8,387 nt of DNA from Bacteroidota bacterium (GTDB lineage: Bacteria; Bacteroidota; Bacteroidia; Flavobacteriales_F; PHOS-HE28): assembly GCA_963169595.1 (NCBI GenBank), contig CAUJFM010000154.1, forward strand, positions 1 through 8,387, written 5' to 3'. The position numbers and the translations under genes are program-made. The notes below the pieces were generated by a model, which was not told the DNA's origin, did not search any database, and worked only from the letters and a program-made list of their open reading frames with translations. This document shows positions 1 through 6,604 of this stretch, piece by piece; within the stretch, counting starts at the first letter, position 1, and every line of letters starts with the position of its first letter.

Positions 1-726
1 GTGCTGATGAACGTGAAGGTGCGCAGCCGCGTCAATGGCGTGAACAGCAACTGGGGTCCGGTCTGCCGCTTCAAGATCGATCCGGTGCGTGCGGCCTGCC
101 CGCTCACCAAGCTGATGGACATCCCCGGCAATGCCCAGTTCAGCTGCGGCGTGACCCGCACCTGGGGAGGCAGCTCCCTGAGCAAGGTGGTGGCCAAGTC
201 GGTGGACGGCGCCACGCAGTACCAGTTCCGCTGGAGCAATGCGGAGCTTGCAACGCCTGTTATCCGCACCACCACCACGCCGGTGCTGCAGCTCAACTGG
301 ACGCCCGAGCTGCCCAACGGCACCTACCAGGTGCAGGTGCGTGCCTTCAAGAACGGCCAGTGGTGCGCCACCAGCCTGCCTTGGGGTGATGTGTGCAACG
401 TGACGATCACCGGCAGCCCGGTCAGCCAGTCCATGGCCCTGCCTGGCACCGGTTCCATGGCGAATGCTGAACTCGCCCTGTTCCCCAACCCGAACAACGG
501 CCAGCAGCTCACGGTGAGCCTGAGCGCGGTTGAAACGGGTGTGGAAACGGTGAGCGTGGACATCTTCGACCTGAACGGAGCCCGCGTGAGCGCGCAGGTT
601 ATCGCGGTGAACGACGGCATGGTGTACCAAGTGGTGGACGTGGCCGGTCTGGCCGACGGCCTCTACATGGTGAACATCACCGCCGGCGGCCAGCGCTACA
701 CCGAGCGCCTGGTGATCGCCAAGTGA
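1..726 (+). CDS. Secreted repeat protein with T9SS type A sorting domain, 3' part (5' end outside window)
   Basis: This is the C-terminal 241 residues of a larger exported protein. The frame is open from base 1 and the first residues already lie inside a domain, so the GTG at base 1 is unlikely to be the true start. A segment at about residues 4-27 (VRSRVNGV, then WGPVC) is repeated at about 110-136 (VQVRAFKNGQ, then WGDVC). This suggests tandem beta-sandwich, fibronectin-III-like modules of about 100 residues with paired cysteines (C22, C33, C49, C122, C132). Residues about 157-241 form a typical T9SS type A sorting domain: LALFPNPNNG, then VDIFDLNGARV, then LADGLYMVNI and a final RLVIAK. 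In this family the tail directs export across the outer membrane and is then removed. The specific function cannot be read from this fragment. It converges on the CHAT gene. Confidence 0.85.
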   Translation: MLMNVKVRSRVNGVNSNWGPVCRFKIDPVRAACPLTKLMDIPGNAQFSCGVTRTWGGSSLSKVVAKSVDGATQYQFRWSNAELATPVIRTTTTPVLQLNWTPELPNGTYQVQVRAFKNGQWCATSLPWGDVCNVTITGSPVSQSMALPGTGSMANAELALFPNPNNGQQLTVSLSAVETGVETVSVDIFDLNGARVSAQVIAVNDGMVYQVVDVAGLADGLYMVNITAGGQRYTERLVIAK

Positions 727-750
727 TCGGCTGAGCGATAAGGACCAAGC

Positions 751-782
751 ACAGCGCCCCGGCCATCAGGCCGGGGCGCTGT
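751..782. terminator. Strong hairpin terminator between convergent genes
   Basis: A perfect 14-bp GC-rich inverted repeat (arms 751-764 and 769-782, loop ATCA) lies 24 bases past the stop at 726 and 38 bases before the stop of the converging CHAT gene. The plus-strand side has no long T-run (TCGTTC follows at 780-785). On the minus strand the hairpin is followed by a short T-containing stretch. It probably ends transcripts from both directions. The rest of the 727-820 gap shows nothing else. Confidence 0.75.
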
Positions 783-820
783 CGTTCAGGGGCATGAGGG
801 GGGTGGCCGGTCGTGGAGTA

Positions 821-3800
821 TCATGCCCTGCGCCGGCGGTACCATCCGATCAGTACCGCCAACGATCCGGCGATCACGGCCAGCCACCACGCTGATGGGC
901 CATCGGTCAGCTCCACCGGCTCCACGTCGCCCACCAACACCAATCCGGCCCAGTAGTAGGGAAGTCGCAATTCCTCATCGGCCTGCTCCAGATGCTCGAG
1001 CTTGGCCTGTCGCAGGGCCTGGTGCTTCGGCAGGCCTTCCGCCAGCAAGGCATAGAAGCGGGTGATGATGGTGGAGCTCGCCTGCTCATCGATGTCCCAC
1101 AGCGACATCACCAGGCTGGGACAGCCCGCATAGGCGAAGCTGTAGCCCAGGGAGCGCACGCCCTCTCCATCATTGCGGCCGGTACCGGTGCGGCAGGCGG
1201 TGAGCACCGCCAACTGGGCACGCAGGTCCAGCTCGTAGATCTCGTAGGCGTGCAGGTAGCCATCGGCATCGGGGTCCGTGCCTGCGCCATCCTTGCTCAG
1301 CACTAGGCGGGAGTACATGGGGTCCTTGGCGTTCATCTCCGCATGCGTGCCCAAATGCAGGATGCCGAATCGGCCCGCATCCTGTCTGAACCCATGCTCA
1401 GTGGCATCCGCGCCCAACAATAGCTGCGCCTTCATCACACCGCGCAGGTCCTCGGCGGTGCGCAGGGCGAAGGGCTGTCGCACATGCCCCAGGAAGTTGT
1501 GGTCCACCTGCGCGCTGTCCTTCACGGCGGCGAGGTAGCGCTGCTTCACCTCATCAGTGAAGCCCGGTGCCAGGGCCAGTGCGTCGCTGGCGCGCTCCCG
1601 GGCCAGCTGCGCGAACTGCACGGCCGTGGTGGCGCTCAGCAGGTAGGCGATGACATGCCGATGGATCAACAAGTGCCGTTGGAAGTCGGTCGCCGTGCCA
1701 GGCGCGGTGAGCAACGATTCGAAGTTGAGCAGGTGCAGGGCGCCATCGGGGATGATGAGCAGTTCCTCCGCCGAGAGATGCGGCACCAGCGGGGCCACCA
1801 CCTGTTCGTACAAGGCATGGGCCTGTGCGAGGTAGTCGGCGGTGCGTCGCGCTGCAATGGCCGCGTTCAGCGTGTTCACGCGGGGCTCAAGGCCATCGGC
1901 CCGCAGGCGGATGAGCTGTTCGCCGGCATCGTTCATCACCAGTGCGTACAGGCCCGAAGCGGTGGCCGCGTAGGCCACGAGGGCGCGATCCCTGGTGAGC
2001 AGGCGTTCGCGCACGTCCTGCACCGCCACGGATGCCTCGCCATAGCGCAGCGTAAAGTAGACGGGGTGCTCGCGCTGAAGCCGTTCGAGCAGGGCCGTGT
2101 ACTCCTGTTCCAGCTCCAGCATCCGTGCTGGCGAGGTGGAGCGCGCGTTCAATGCGGCGATCAACTCCTGTTCGCGGGTGGCGAGCGTATCGGGCAGTCC
2201 CGCGAAACGGATCCCCTTGAAGGCACCCAGCCGGGCTTTCAGCAGGGTGGAGCGCCCTGCCTCCGACATCGCCAGGAAGCGGTCGCAGGCCGCCGGCATG
2301 CCGAGATCTTCACGGGAGGCATAGGCGAGGTCGATGGCCAGGTCGAACAGGCGTTCCTGGGTGGCCACGAGCAGCAGCTTCGAGGCTTCGTCCTCCACGG
2401 CGGCCTTGTTGCGGGCCAGTGCCGTGATGGCCAGGTCGATGTCCGCCTGCCATTGCTGCCATTGGGCCGCCGGGATGTGCGTGCCTGCCAGGGCCTGCTC
2501 GCAACGGACCTTCCAGTACAACGCATCCGGCAGCAGGTGTGGCTCGTGGAAGGCCTTGGGCAGGGTGCTTTCGCGCAGTGCACGCGCGCGATCGTCCAAC
2601 ACGCGCAGGGCTTCCTGTGCATGCCCTGCTGCCGCCCGGGGATCACCCATGGAGAACGCGGCTTCCGCGCGGAGCACCTCCACCTCCGCCACCTTGTAAT
2701 GGTCGCCATCGTATTGGCGCACCAGCATGTCCCGTGCGCGGGCCAGGTCGGCCAAGGCATCGGCCCAGCGTCCTTGGGCCATGCGCAAAACGGCCCTCCC
2801 TTGCAGGGTCCGCACCAGGTTGGGGTCGGTGGCTTCGTCCAGCACCACCCGGCCGGCCGCCATGCTCAGGGTGTACAGCGAATCGGCAGCGGCGTGGCGT
2901 TGCTGGCGGGCGAGGACATCGCCAAGTTTGGAGGTGGCACGGACATACTCCTCGCTGTGCCGACCGAACTTGCGCTCACAGGCCACCACGTAGTCGCCCA
3001 TCAGCTCCTGTGCCCGTGCGAGGTTGCCGGCGCCCAGCTCAATGTCCGCGATGCGCTCCTTCACGGCGATCAGCTGCGGGTCGTCCGCTTCAAGCACCGA
3101 ACTGCGGTCCTTCCACGCGCGGTCCAGCAGGGTGCGGGCCCGTCCATCATCACCGGACTGGAAGTAGACGGTGGCGAGGTTGAGGTAGGTGCGGGAGCGG
3201 TTCACGGTCGCCTCGTCGCGGGTGAAGCGGTCCTGGGTGGTGGCGATGATGCGGTCGCTGTAGCGCAGGCTTTCGTGGTAGTCGTTCTTCGCGCGGGTGA
3301 GGTCACCGGCGTTCTGCCACAACACGCCCAGGTTACCGTAGGCGCTCACCTTGCGCACCATGATGGCCTCACTGTCGCCGTTGCCCAGCTTGTTCAAGGC
3401 AAGGTGGTAGTAGCGCTCGGCCTCGCGGATGCGCCCCAGGTGCCAGTTGGCTGAACCGGCAGCGGTGAACGACTCGGCCCATTGGGTGGCCGGTATGCTG
3501 TCCGCCTGCTCGTACTGCTCGATCGCGGCGAGGGCCCACTTCAAGGTCCTGCGGTGATCGCCCAGCACACCGTGGTCGAAGGCCAGGTATTGCCGGGCCC
3601 GCCCGCGCTGACCTCGAGGAATGGCGGGATCGCTATCCGCCACGGCGACGGCCATGGAATCGACACGGGCGCATTGTTTCAGCTCGCCCACTTCATAGTA
3701 GGTCCAGCTCAGGTCGAAAAGCGCTTCCAGTGTGTTGCCGGCCTTTCCGCGGGCCTGCACCAAGGCGTAGATGCGCTCGGCGGCGGCGGTGCCAGCTGCG

Positions 3801-4042
3801 GCATCCTTCAGCTTGCGGTGCGCGTAACCGTACTTGTACAGGTAGCGATGCAGCGAATCCGCCCAGGTGGTGCCGACCGCCTCCTTGATCTGCAGGTCCA
3901 CTTCACGCACCAGGTCGGCATGGCGCTCCTGCTCGTACAGTGTGCTGATGAGCGCATGTCGCTTGGCGAGGCGGTCCTCCTGCGCGAACAACGGTAGTGC
4001 CCACAGGGCCACCAAGGCCCCCAGGAGGATCCGCTGCTTCAT
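821..4042 (-). CDS. Exported, membrane-anchored TPR-CHAT caspase-like protease
   Basis: The protein is 1073 residues. A signal peptide lies at 1-20 (hydrophobic core LLGALVALWALPLFA, predicted cleavage before QED). Residues about 60-480 hold successive helix-pair repeats of TPR type, clearest at about 191-220, 233-262, 285-313, 410-440 and 452-482. A linker follows, and a CHAT domain (Caspase HetF Associated with TPRs) covers about 740-1040. The caspase-like dyad is intact: H900 in LHLGTHA and C950 in LTACRTGTG, followed by the family block GEGVRSLGYSFAYAG and SLWDIDEQ (about 960-986). Residues 1051-1068 form one hydrophobic helix ending in YRRRRA, predicted as a membrane anchor with a cytoplasmic tail, which puts the TPR and CHAT parts in the periplasm. 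The start at 4042 gives a signal peptide and an ATGA overlap with the anti-sigma gene; a longer start at 4162 gives neither. CHAT proteins are known or predicted cysteine peptidases; the substrate here is inferred to be the anti-sigma. Confidence 0.9.
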   Translation of the reverse strand: MKQRILLGALVALWALPLFAQEDRLAKRHALISTLYEQERHADLVREVDLQIKEAVGTTWADSLHRYLYKYGYAHRKLKDAAAGTAAAERIYALVQARGKAGNTLEALFDLSWTYYEVGELKQCARVDSMAVAVADSDPAIPRGQRGRARQYLAFDHGVLGDHRRTLKWALAAIEQYEQADSIPATQWAESFTAAGSANWHLGRIREAERYYHLALNKLGNGDSEAIMVRKVSAYGNLGVLWQNAGDLTRAKNDYHESLRYSDRIIATTQDRFTRDEATVNRSRTYLNLATVYFQSGDDGRARTLLDRAWKDRSSVLEADDPQLIAVKERIADIELGAGNLARAQELMGDYVVACERKFGRHSEEYVRATSKLGDVLARQQRHAAADSLYTLSMAAGRVVLDEATDPNLVRTLQGRAVLRMAQGRWADALADLARARDMLVRQYDGDHYKVAEVEVLRAEAAFSMGDPRAAAGHAQEALRVLDDRARALRESTLPKAFHEPHLLPDALYWKVRCEQALAGTHIPAAQWQQWQADIDLAITALARNKAAVEDEASKLLLVATQERLFDLAIDLAYASREDLGMPAACDRFLAMSEAGRSTLLKARLGAFKGIRFAGLPDTLATREQELIAALNARSTSPARMLELEQEYTALLERLQREHPVYFTLRYGEASVAVQDVRERLLTRDRALVAYAATASGLYALVMNDAGEQLIRLRADGLEPRVNTLNAAIAARRTADYLAQAHALYEQVVAPLVPHLSAEELLIIPDGALHLLNFESLLTAPGTATDFQRHLLIHRHVIAYLLSATTAVQFAQLARERASDALALAPGFTDEVKQRYLAAVKDSAQVDHNFLGHVRQPFALRTAEDLRGVMKAQLLLGADATEHGFRQDAGRFGILHLGTHAEMNAKDPMYSRLVLSKDGAGTDPDADGYLHAYEIYELDLRAQLAVLTACRTGTGRNDGEGVRSLGYSFAYAGCPSLVMSLWDIDEQASSTIITRFYALLAEGLPKHQALRQAKLEHLEQADEELRLPYYWAGLVLVGDVEPVELTDGPSAWWLAVIAGSLAVLIGWYRRRRA

Positions 4043-4764
4043 GGTGCAAGGCGTTGCTTGATGCGGCGTACGCGCTCCCCGTAAACGGGGTCGTCGTCCA
4101 AGGGCATGGCCAGTGCTTCGCCCGTGACGCCGGTGCGGATGCGTGCCAGGAAGAGGTACCACCGGGCGCGGTCGCGGAAGGCGGATGCCTCCTCGGCGGC
4201 CACCCCTTCCAGCATCGGAAGCGCTTCAGCTACGCGGCCTTCGTTGAGCCATGCGCTGGCGATGTAGAAGCGCAGCGTATCGTTCATGGGTTCCATCTGC
4301 AGCAACGGCGACCACTTGGCCCGCGCTTCGGCATATTTGCCCTCCTTGTAGGAGACCATGGCATCTGCGAAGACGGGATCATCGGTGACGCCCATGGCCA
4401 CGGGCAGCCCGGGGTCCGGGCGGAAGTGCTCGGCGTAGAGCTGTTCGTTCACCGGGGTGCGCGCCAACCACCATGCCGCAGCCGCGAGGATCACGGCCAC
4501 CATGGCGGCATACCTCCACAGCCGGGGCCAGCGCCCGCCACTTGCCGGTGCGGCATACGCCTGGCCGGCCTGTTGGAGCGTGCGCAGGAAGCCGCCCAGC
4601 TCCACGGCCCGGATGTGCTCCTGCTGCAGGGCCACCTCCTTGCGCAGACCGGCATCCGCGGCCATACGCTCCTCGAAGGCCGCACGCTCGGATGCGCTCA
4701 TGCGATCGAGCACGTAGGCCTCGATGGTCTCGAAGGTGGTCCGGTCCAAGGCGCCCTGGCTCAT
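4039..4764 (-). CDS. Single-pass anti-sigma factor with periplasmic TPR tail
   Basis: The protein is 241 residues, encoded between the sigma and CHAT genes and coupled to both by ATGA overlaps. Residues 1-80 form a helical cytoplasmic part with the pattern FETIEAYVLDRMSASERAAF, then DAGLRKEV, common at the N-terminus of Bacteroidota anti-sigma and TPR membrane proteins. Residues about 83-101 are one transmembrane helix (WRYAAMVAVILAAAAWWLA) preceded by arginines, giving an N-in, C-out topology. Residues about 129-190 hold two TPR-like helix pairs (FADAMVSYKEGKYAEA, then FYIASAWLNEGRVAEA). There is no cysteine in the protein, so it is not a zinc-binding (ZAS) anti-sigma. The role is inferred from position, topology and N-terminal pattern: it should hold the upstream sigma factor at the membrane, with the TPR tail receiving a periplasmic signal or contacting the TPR-CHAT partner. 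It could also be a structural TPR adaptor. Confidence 0.85.
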   Translation of the reverse strand: MSQGALDRTTFETIEAYVLDRMSASERAAFEERMAADAGLRKEVALQQEHIRAVELGGFLRTLQQAGQAYAAPASGGRWPRLWRYAAMVAVILAAAAWWLARTPVNEQLYAEHFRPDPGLPVAMGVTDDPVFADAMVSYKEGKYAEARAKWSPLLQMEPMNDTLRFYIASAWLNEGRVAEALPMLEGVAAEEASAFRDRARWYLFLARIRTGVTGEALAMPLDDDPVYGERVRRIKQRLAP

Positions 4765-5360
4765 GCGGTATGTTGGTCTTCTCCGTGGATGGTCTTCCGG
4801 AATGCGCGCAGCTTCATCATGCAGCGGTACTTGATGGTGCGGATGCTCTCTTCACTGACCCCGAGCTCCGAGCCAATGGCCGCCAAGTCCTTGCGCTCGA
4901 AGTAGAATCGGTCCAGCACAGTGCGGCATTTTTCGTCCAGGGTGCTGTACACGGAACGCAGCCGTGCGAGGCGTTCCTCCACGCCATCATCGGTCTCATC
5001 GACCTGCCCGAGTACCCGGTCATCGTGTACCACCCGCATGTGCTTGTGCGCTGCGGACCTCACCTGGTCCAACCATCTGTTGCGTGCCACTTGGTACAGG
5101 AAGGCGCCCGGCTCGGTCCCGGGCAGCAGGGTGTTCTCCTTGGCCTTCAGCCAAAGCACGGCCATGGCCTCCTGGAACACGTCCTGCGCATCGGCCACCG
5201 TGCCGCTGTTCTGCAGCACATAGCTCCGCACGTCCGGGAAGTGCCGGGCGTAGAGCCCCTTGACCACCGCTGGGTCGTTGCAGCAGAGGCCGGTCGCCCA
5301 AGCCGGGCGCGAACGGGTGTCGGGTGCCGTGGCTTCCAAAACGGAGGATTCCCGGACCAC
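4761..5360 (-). CDS. ECF (group 4) RNA polymerase sigma factor
   Basis: From the GTG at 5360 the product is 199 residues, within the usual ECF size range. Region 2 begins near NDPAVVKGLYARHFP and includes ADAQDVFQEAMAVLW, the core-binding and -10 recognition helices, followed by FLYQVARNRWLDQVR. Region 4 includes LDEKCRTVLDRFYFERKDLAAIGSELG and the helix-turn-helix GVSEESIRTIKYRCMMKLR, which reads the -35 element. There is no region 1.1 or 3. The frame is open to an ATG at 5444, but that ATG lies inside the putative promoter at 5430-5456, and the added 28 residues are unlike sigma domains, so the GTG at 5360 is preferred (TTG at 5339 is another option). None of these starts has a convincing Shine-Dalgarno sequence. 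The stop overlaps the anti-sigma ATG (ATGA, 4764-4761). It probably transcribes its own operon and the divergent secreted-protein genes. Confidence 0.92.
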   Translation of the reverse strand: MVRESSVLEATAPDTRSRPAWATGLCCNDPAVVKGLYARHFPDVRSYVLQNSGTVADAQDVFQEAMAVLWLKAKENTLLPGTEPGAFLYQVARNRWLDQVRSAAHKHMRVVHDDRVLGQVDETDDGVEERLARLRSVYSTLDEKCRTVLDRFYFERKDLAAIGSELGVSEESIRTIKYRCMMKLRAFRKTIHGEDQHTA

Positions 5361-5429
5361 GATGATACGAAGGGACGAGCGTAAAGTCCATGGCAGGTTG
5401 GTGCGGTCGGCCCCAAGGCCTTTCGTGTG

Positions 5430-5456
5430 CACATCGGGATCCATGCTCGGATGTGA
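5430..5456 (-). promoter_or_regulatory. Putative ECF promoter of the sigma/anti-sigma/CHAT operon
   Basis: Read on the minus strand this is TCACATCCG (5456-5448), 11 bases, then CGATGTG (5436-5430). The same two blocks with the same 11-base gap occur before two other genes in the window. With the first block as -35 and the second as -10, transcription should start near 5423, leaving a leader of about 60 bases before the GTG at 5360. If correct, the sigma factor activates its own operon. The blocks are partly complementary (CACATC/GATGTG), so binding by a dimeric regulator is an alternative. Confidence 0.65.
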
Positions 5457-5495
5457 ACAGGAGAAAGGTGGCTGCTGATGGATCGCTCACATCCG
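5448..5495. repeat. Perfect 9-bp inverted repeat made by the two back-to-back -35-like blocks
   Basis: CGGATGTGA (5448-5456) and TCACATCCG (5487-5495) are exact reverse complements separated by 30 bases. The symmetry continues outward to the second blocks (CACATCG at 5430-5436 and CGATGTA at 5507-5513). This is what two divergent copies of one directional promoter would give. A third copy at 7559-7585 stands alone and supports the directional reading. Confidence 0.6.
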
Positions 5496-5513
5496 CTCAC
5501 CATCGACGATGTA
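5487..5513 (+). promoter_or_regulatory. Putative ECF promoter of the beta-helix/T9SS operon
   Basis: TCACATCCG (5487-5495), 11 bases, CGATGTA (5507-5513), ending 26 bases before the ATG at 5540. It shares further flanking bases with the copy at 7559: GGATC just upstream, and AACCC a few bases after the -10-like block. It lies back to back with the sigma-operon copy, so one intergenic region would drive both units with the same sigma factor. Confidence 0.7.
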
Positions 5514-5539
5514 GGTGCGAAACCCGAACATCAGCACCC

Positions 5540-6601
5540 ATGAAGAACCCTACCCTTGCCCTGGTCACCGGGGCCTTGCTGTTCTGCAGCACATCCTCCG
5601 CCCAACTTCAGCGCATCGTCGTGCAGGGCACCGGCGAGCCCCAGGTCTTCACGGACCTGAGCACTGCCATCGCAGCGGCACAGCCCAACGACAGGCTTTA
5701 CTTCAGTGGTGGCGCCTTCACAAGCCCGCAGGCTGTAGTGATCGGCGTGCCCTTGCATTTCATTGGTGCGGGCATCTCGCCGGACAGCTCGGCCGTTACA
5801 AGCACCACCGTCATCGGCACCCAGGCTGGCAACATCACCATCACCACCGGTGCAACGGGCAGCACCTTCACCGGTATTCGCTTCGCGCCAGCGGCCTATG
5901 TGCAGTACGGCAACAACGACACGGATGATGATCCGACCGGATTGGTCTTCGAACGATGCACGTTCGATACACGTTTGATCACGCATAACAGCACCACTGC
6001 GGGTACCTCCAGTACAGTGTTCAATGAGTGCATCTTCTACAGCTTCTTATACGGCCAGCCGGGCACACTGGCGACGCTGAACCGCTGTGTGCTCGATTAT
6101 CAGGCAGGCACCGGGGCCGAGGTTTCGGGGTTCCATGGCGGCGCGCTCACCATGCGCTTCTGCGTTTGCCTCGGCACCCGCATCGGGAACAGCACGAACA
6201 GCCTCATCGAGAACTGCGTTTTCACGCGGACCACGGCACCGTTCTGGCAAAGCAACGGTTCCATCCTGACAAACAATCTGTGCGTAAGCACCGGACTGGT
6301 GAGCAACATGACCCCTGGTGCCACCGTCGGTAACGTGCTCGGGGTGCCCGCCACCGAGATCGTCGTGAAAGAAGTGGATGGTGACTTCCAGTGGACGGAT
6401 GACCTGCACTTGCAGGCCACCTGTGTGGGTGTGGGTATGGCAACGGATGGCACTGATGTAGGCATTTTCGGTTCCAGTTCGCCCTTCAAGGCCGGTGCCG
6501 TACCCTACAACCCGCACTTCCGCAGCGCCACCATTGCGCCTGCCACCAACCCCAATGGCGACCTGCCGGTGAGCATCCGCGTGGCCGCGCAACCCAACTA
6601 G
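5540..6601 (+). CDS. Exported right-handed parallel beta-helix protein
   Basis: The protein is 353 residues. A signal peptide lies at 1-21 (MKNPTLALVTGALLFCSTSSA, cleavage before QLQ); there is no lipobox. After FTDLSTAIAAAQPNDRLYF, a start typical of pectin-lyase-like beta-helix proteins, short hydrophobic rungs recur: GLVFERCTF (134-142), VFNECIF (160-166), LNRCVL (180-185), TMRFCVCL (204-211), LIENCVF (222-228), TNNLCVS (244-250). The tail has TDGTDVGIFG (302-311) and VPYNPHF (321-327). No lyase catalytic set is evident, so a structural or binding role at the surface is as likely as an enzyme. There is no T9SS sorting domain here, but the next gene, 3 bases downstream, encodes one, so the two may act together. 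The start at 5540 is chosen for the signal peptide; an in-frame ATG at 5390 would run through both putative promoters. Confidence 0.85.
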   Translation: MKNPTLALVTGALLFCSTSSAQLQRIVVQGTGEPQVFTDLSTAIAAAQPNDRLYFSGGAFTSPQAVVIGVPLHFIGAGISPDSSAVTSTTVIGTQAGNITITTGATGSTFTGIRFAPAAYVQYGNNDTDDDPTGLVFERCTFDTRLITHNSTTAGTSSTVFNECIFYSFLYGQPGTLATLNRCVLDYQAGTGAEVSGFHGGALTMRFCVCLGTRIGNSTNSLIENCVFTRTTAPFWQSNGSILTNNLCVSTGLVSNMTPGATVGNVLGVPATEIVVKEVDGDFQWTDDLHLQATCVGVGMATDGTDVGIFGSSSPFKAGAVPYNPHFRSATIAPATNPNGDLPVSIRVAAQPN

Positions 6602-6604
6602 GCC

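Noticed and set aside
1484..3454. A 656-codon open frame on the plus strand opposite the CHAT gene
   Set aside because: It has low-complexity G/Q/H/V-rich composition, no domain pattern and no start context, and it lies fully antisense to a clear TPR-CHAT coding region; long shadow frames are expected at this GC content.
4043..4162. Longer N-terminus for the CHAT protein (ATG at 4162)
   Set aside because: It would overlap the anti-sigma gene by over 120 bases, add an arginine- and proline-rich stretch, and bury the signal peptide that starts at 4042.
4259..4265. CGATGTA inside the anti-sigma gene as a promoter -10 block
   Set aside because: There is no TCACATCCG-like block at the required distance upstream.
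4610..4617. CGGATGTG inside the anti-sigma gene as a fourth promoter copy
   Set aside because: Only the first block matches; the bases 11 further on do not resemble CGATGTR, and it lies within coding sequence with no gene start nearby.
821..5360. A type III-E CRISPR (Craspase-like) system
   Set aside because: The TPR-CHAT plus sigma-control theme is similar, but there is no repeat array and no Cas7-11-like effector or other cas gene, and the CHAT protein is exported rather than cytoplasmic.
3997..5384. Overlapping plus-strand open frames of about 300 codons across the anti-sigma and sigma genes
   Set aside because: They are antisense to well-supported sigma and anti-sigma genes and are P/R/H-rich with no recognisable domains.
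5390..5539. Longer N-terminus for the beta-helix protein (ATG at 5390)
   Set aside because: It would cross both divergent promoter motifs and place 50 unrelated residues before a clear signal peptide.
6602..6604. A separate promoter for the three-repeat T9SS protein gene
   Set aside because: Only three bases separate it from the previous stop, and no motif copy is seen just upstream; co-transcription explains it.
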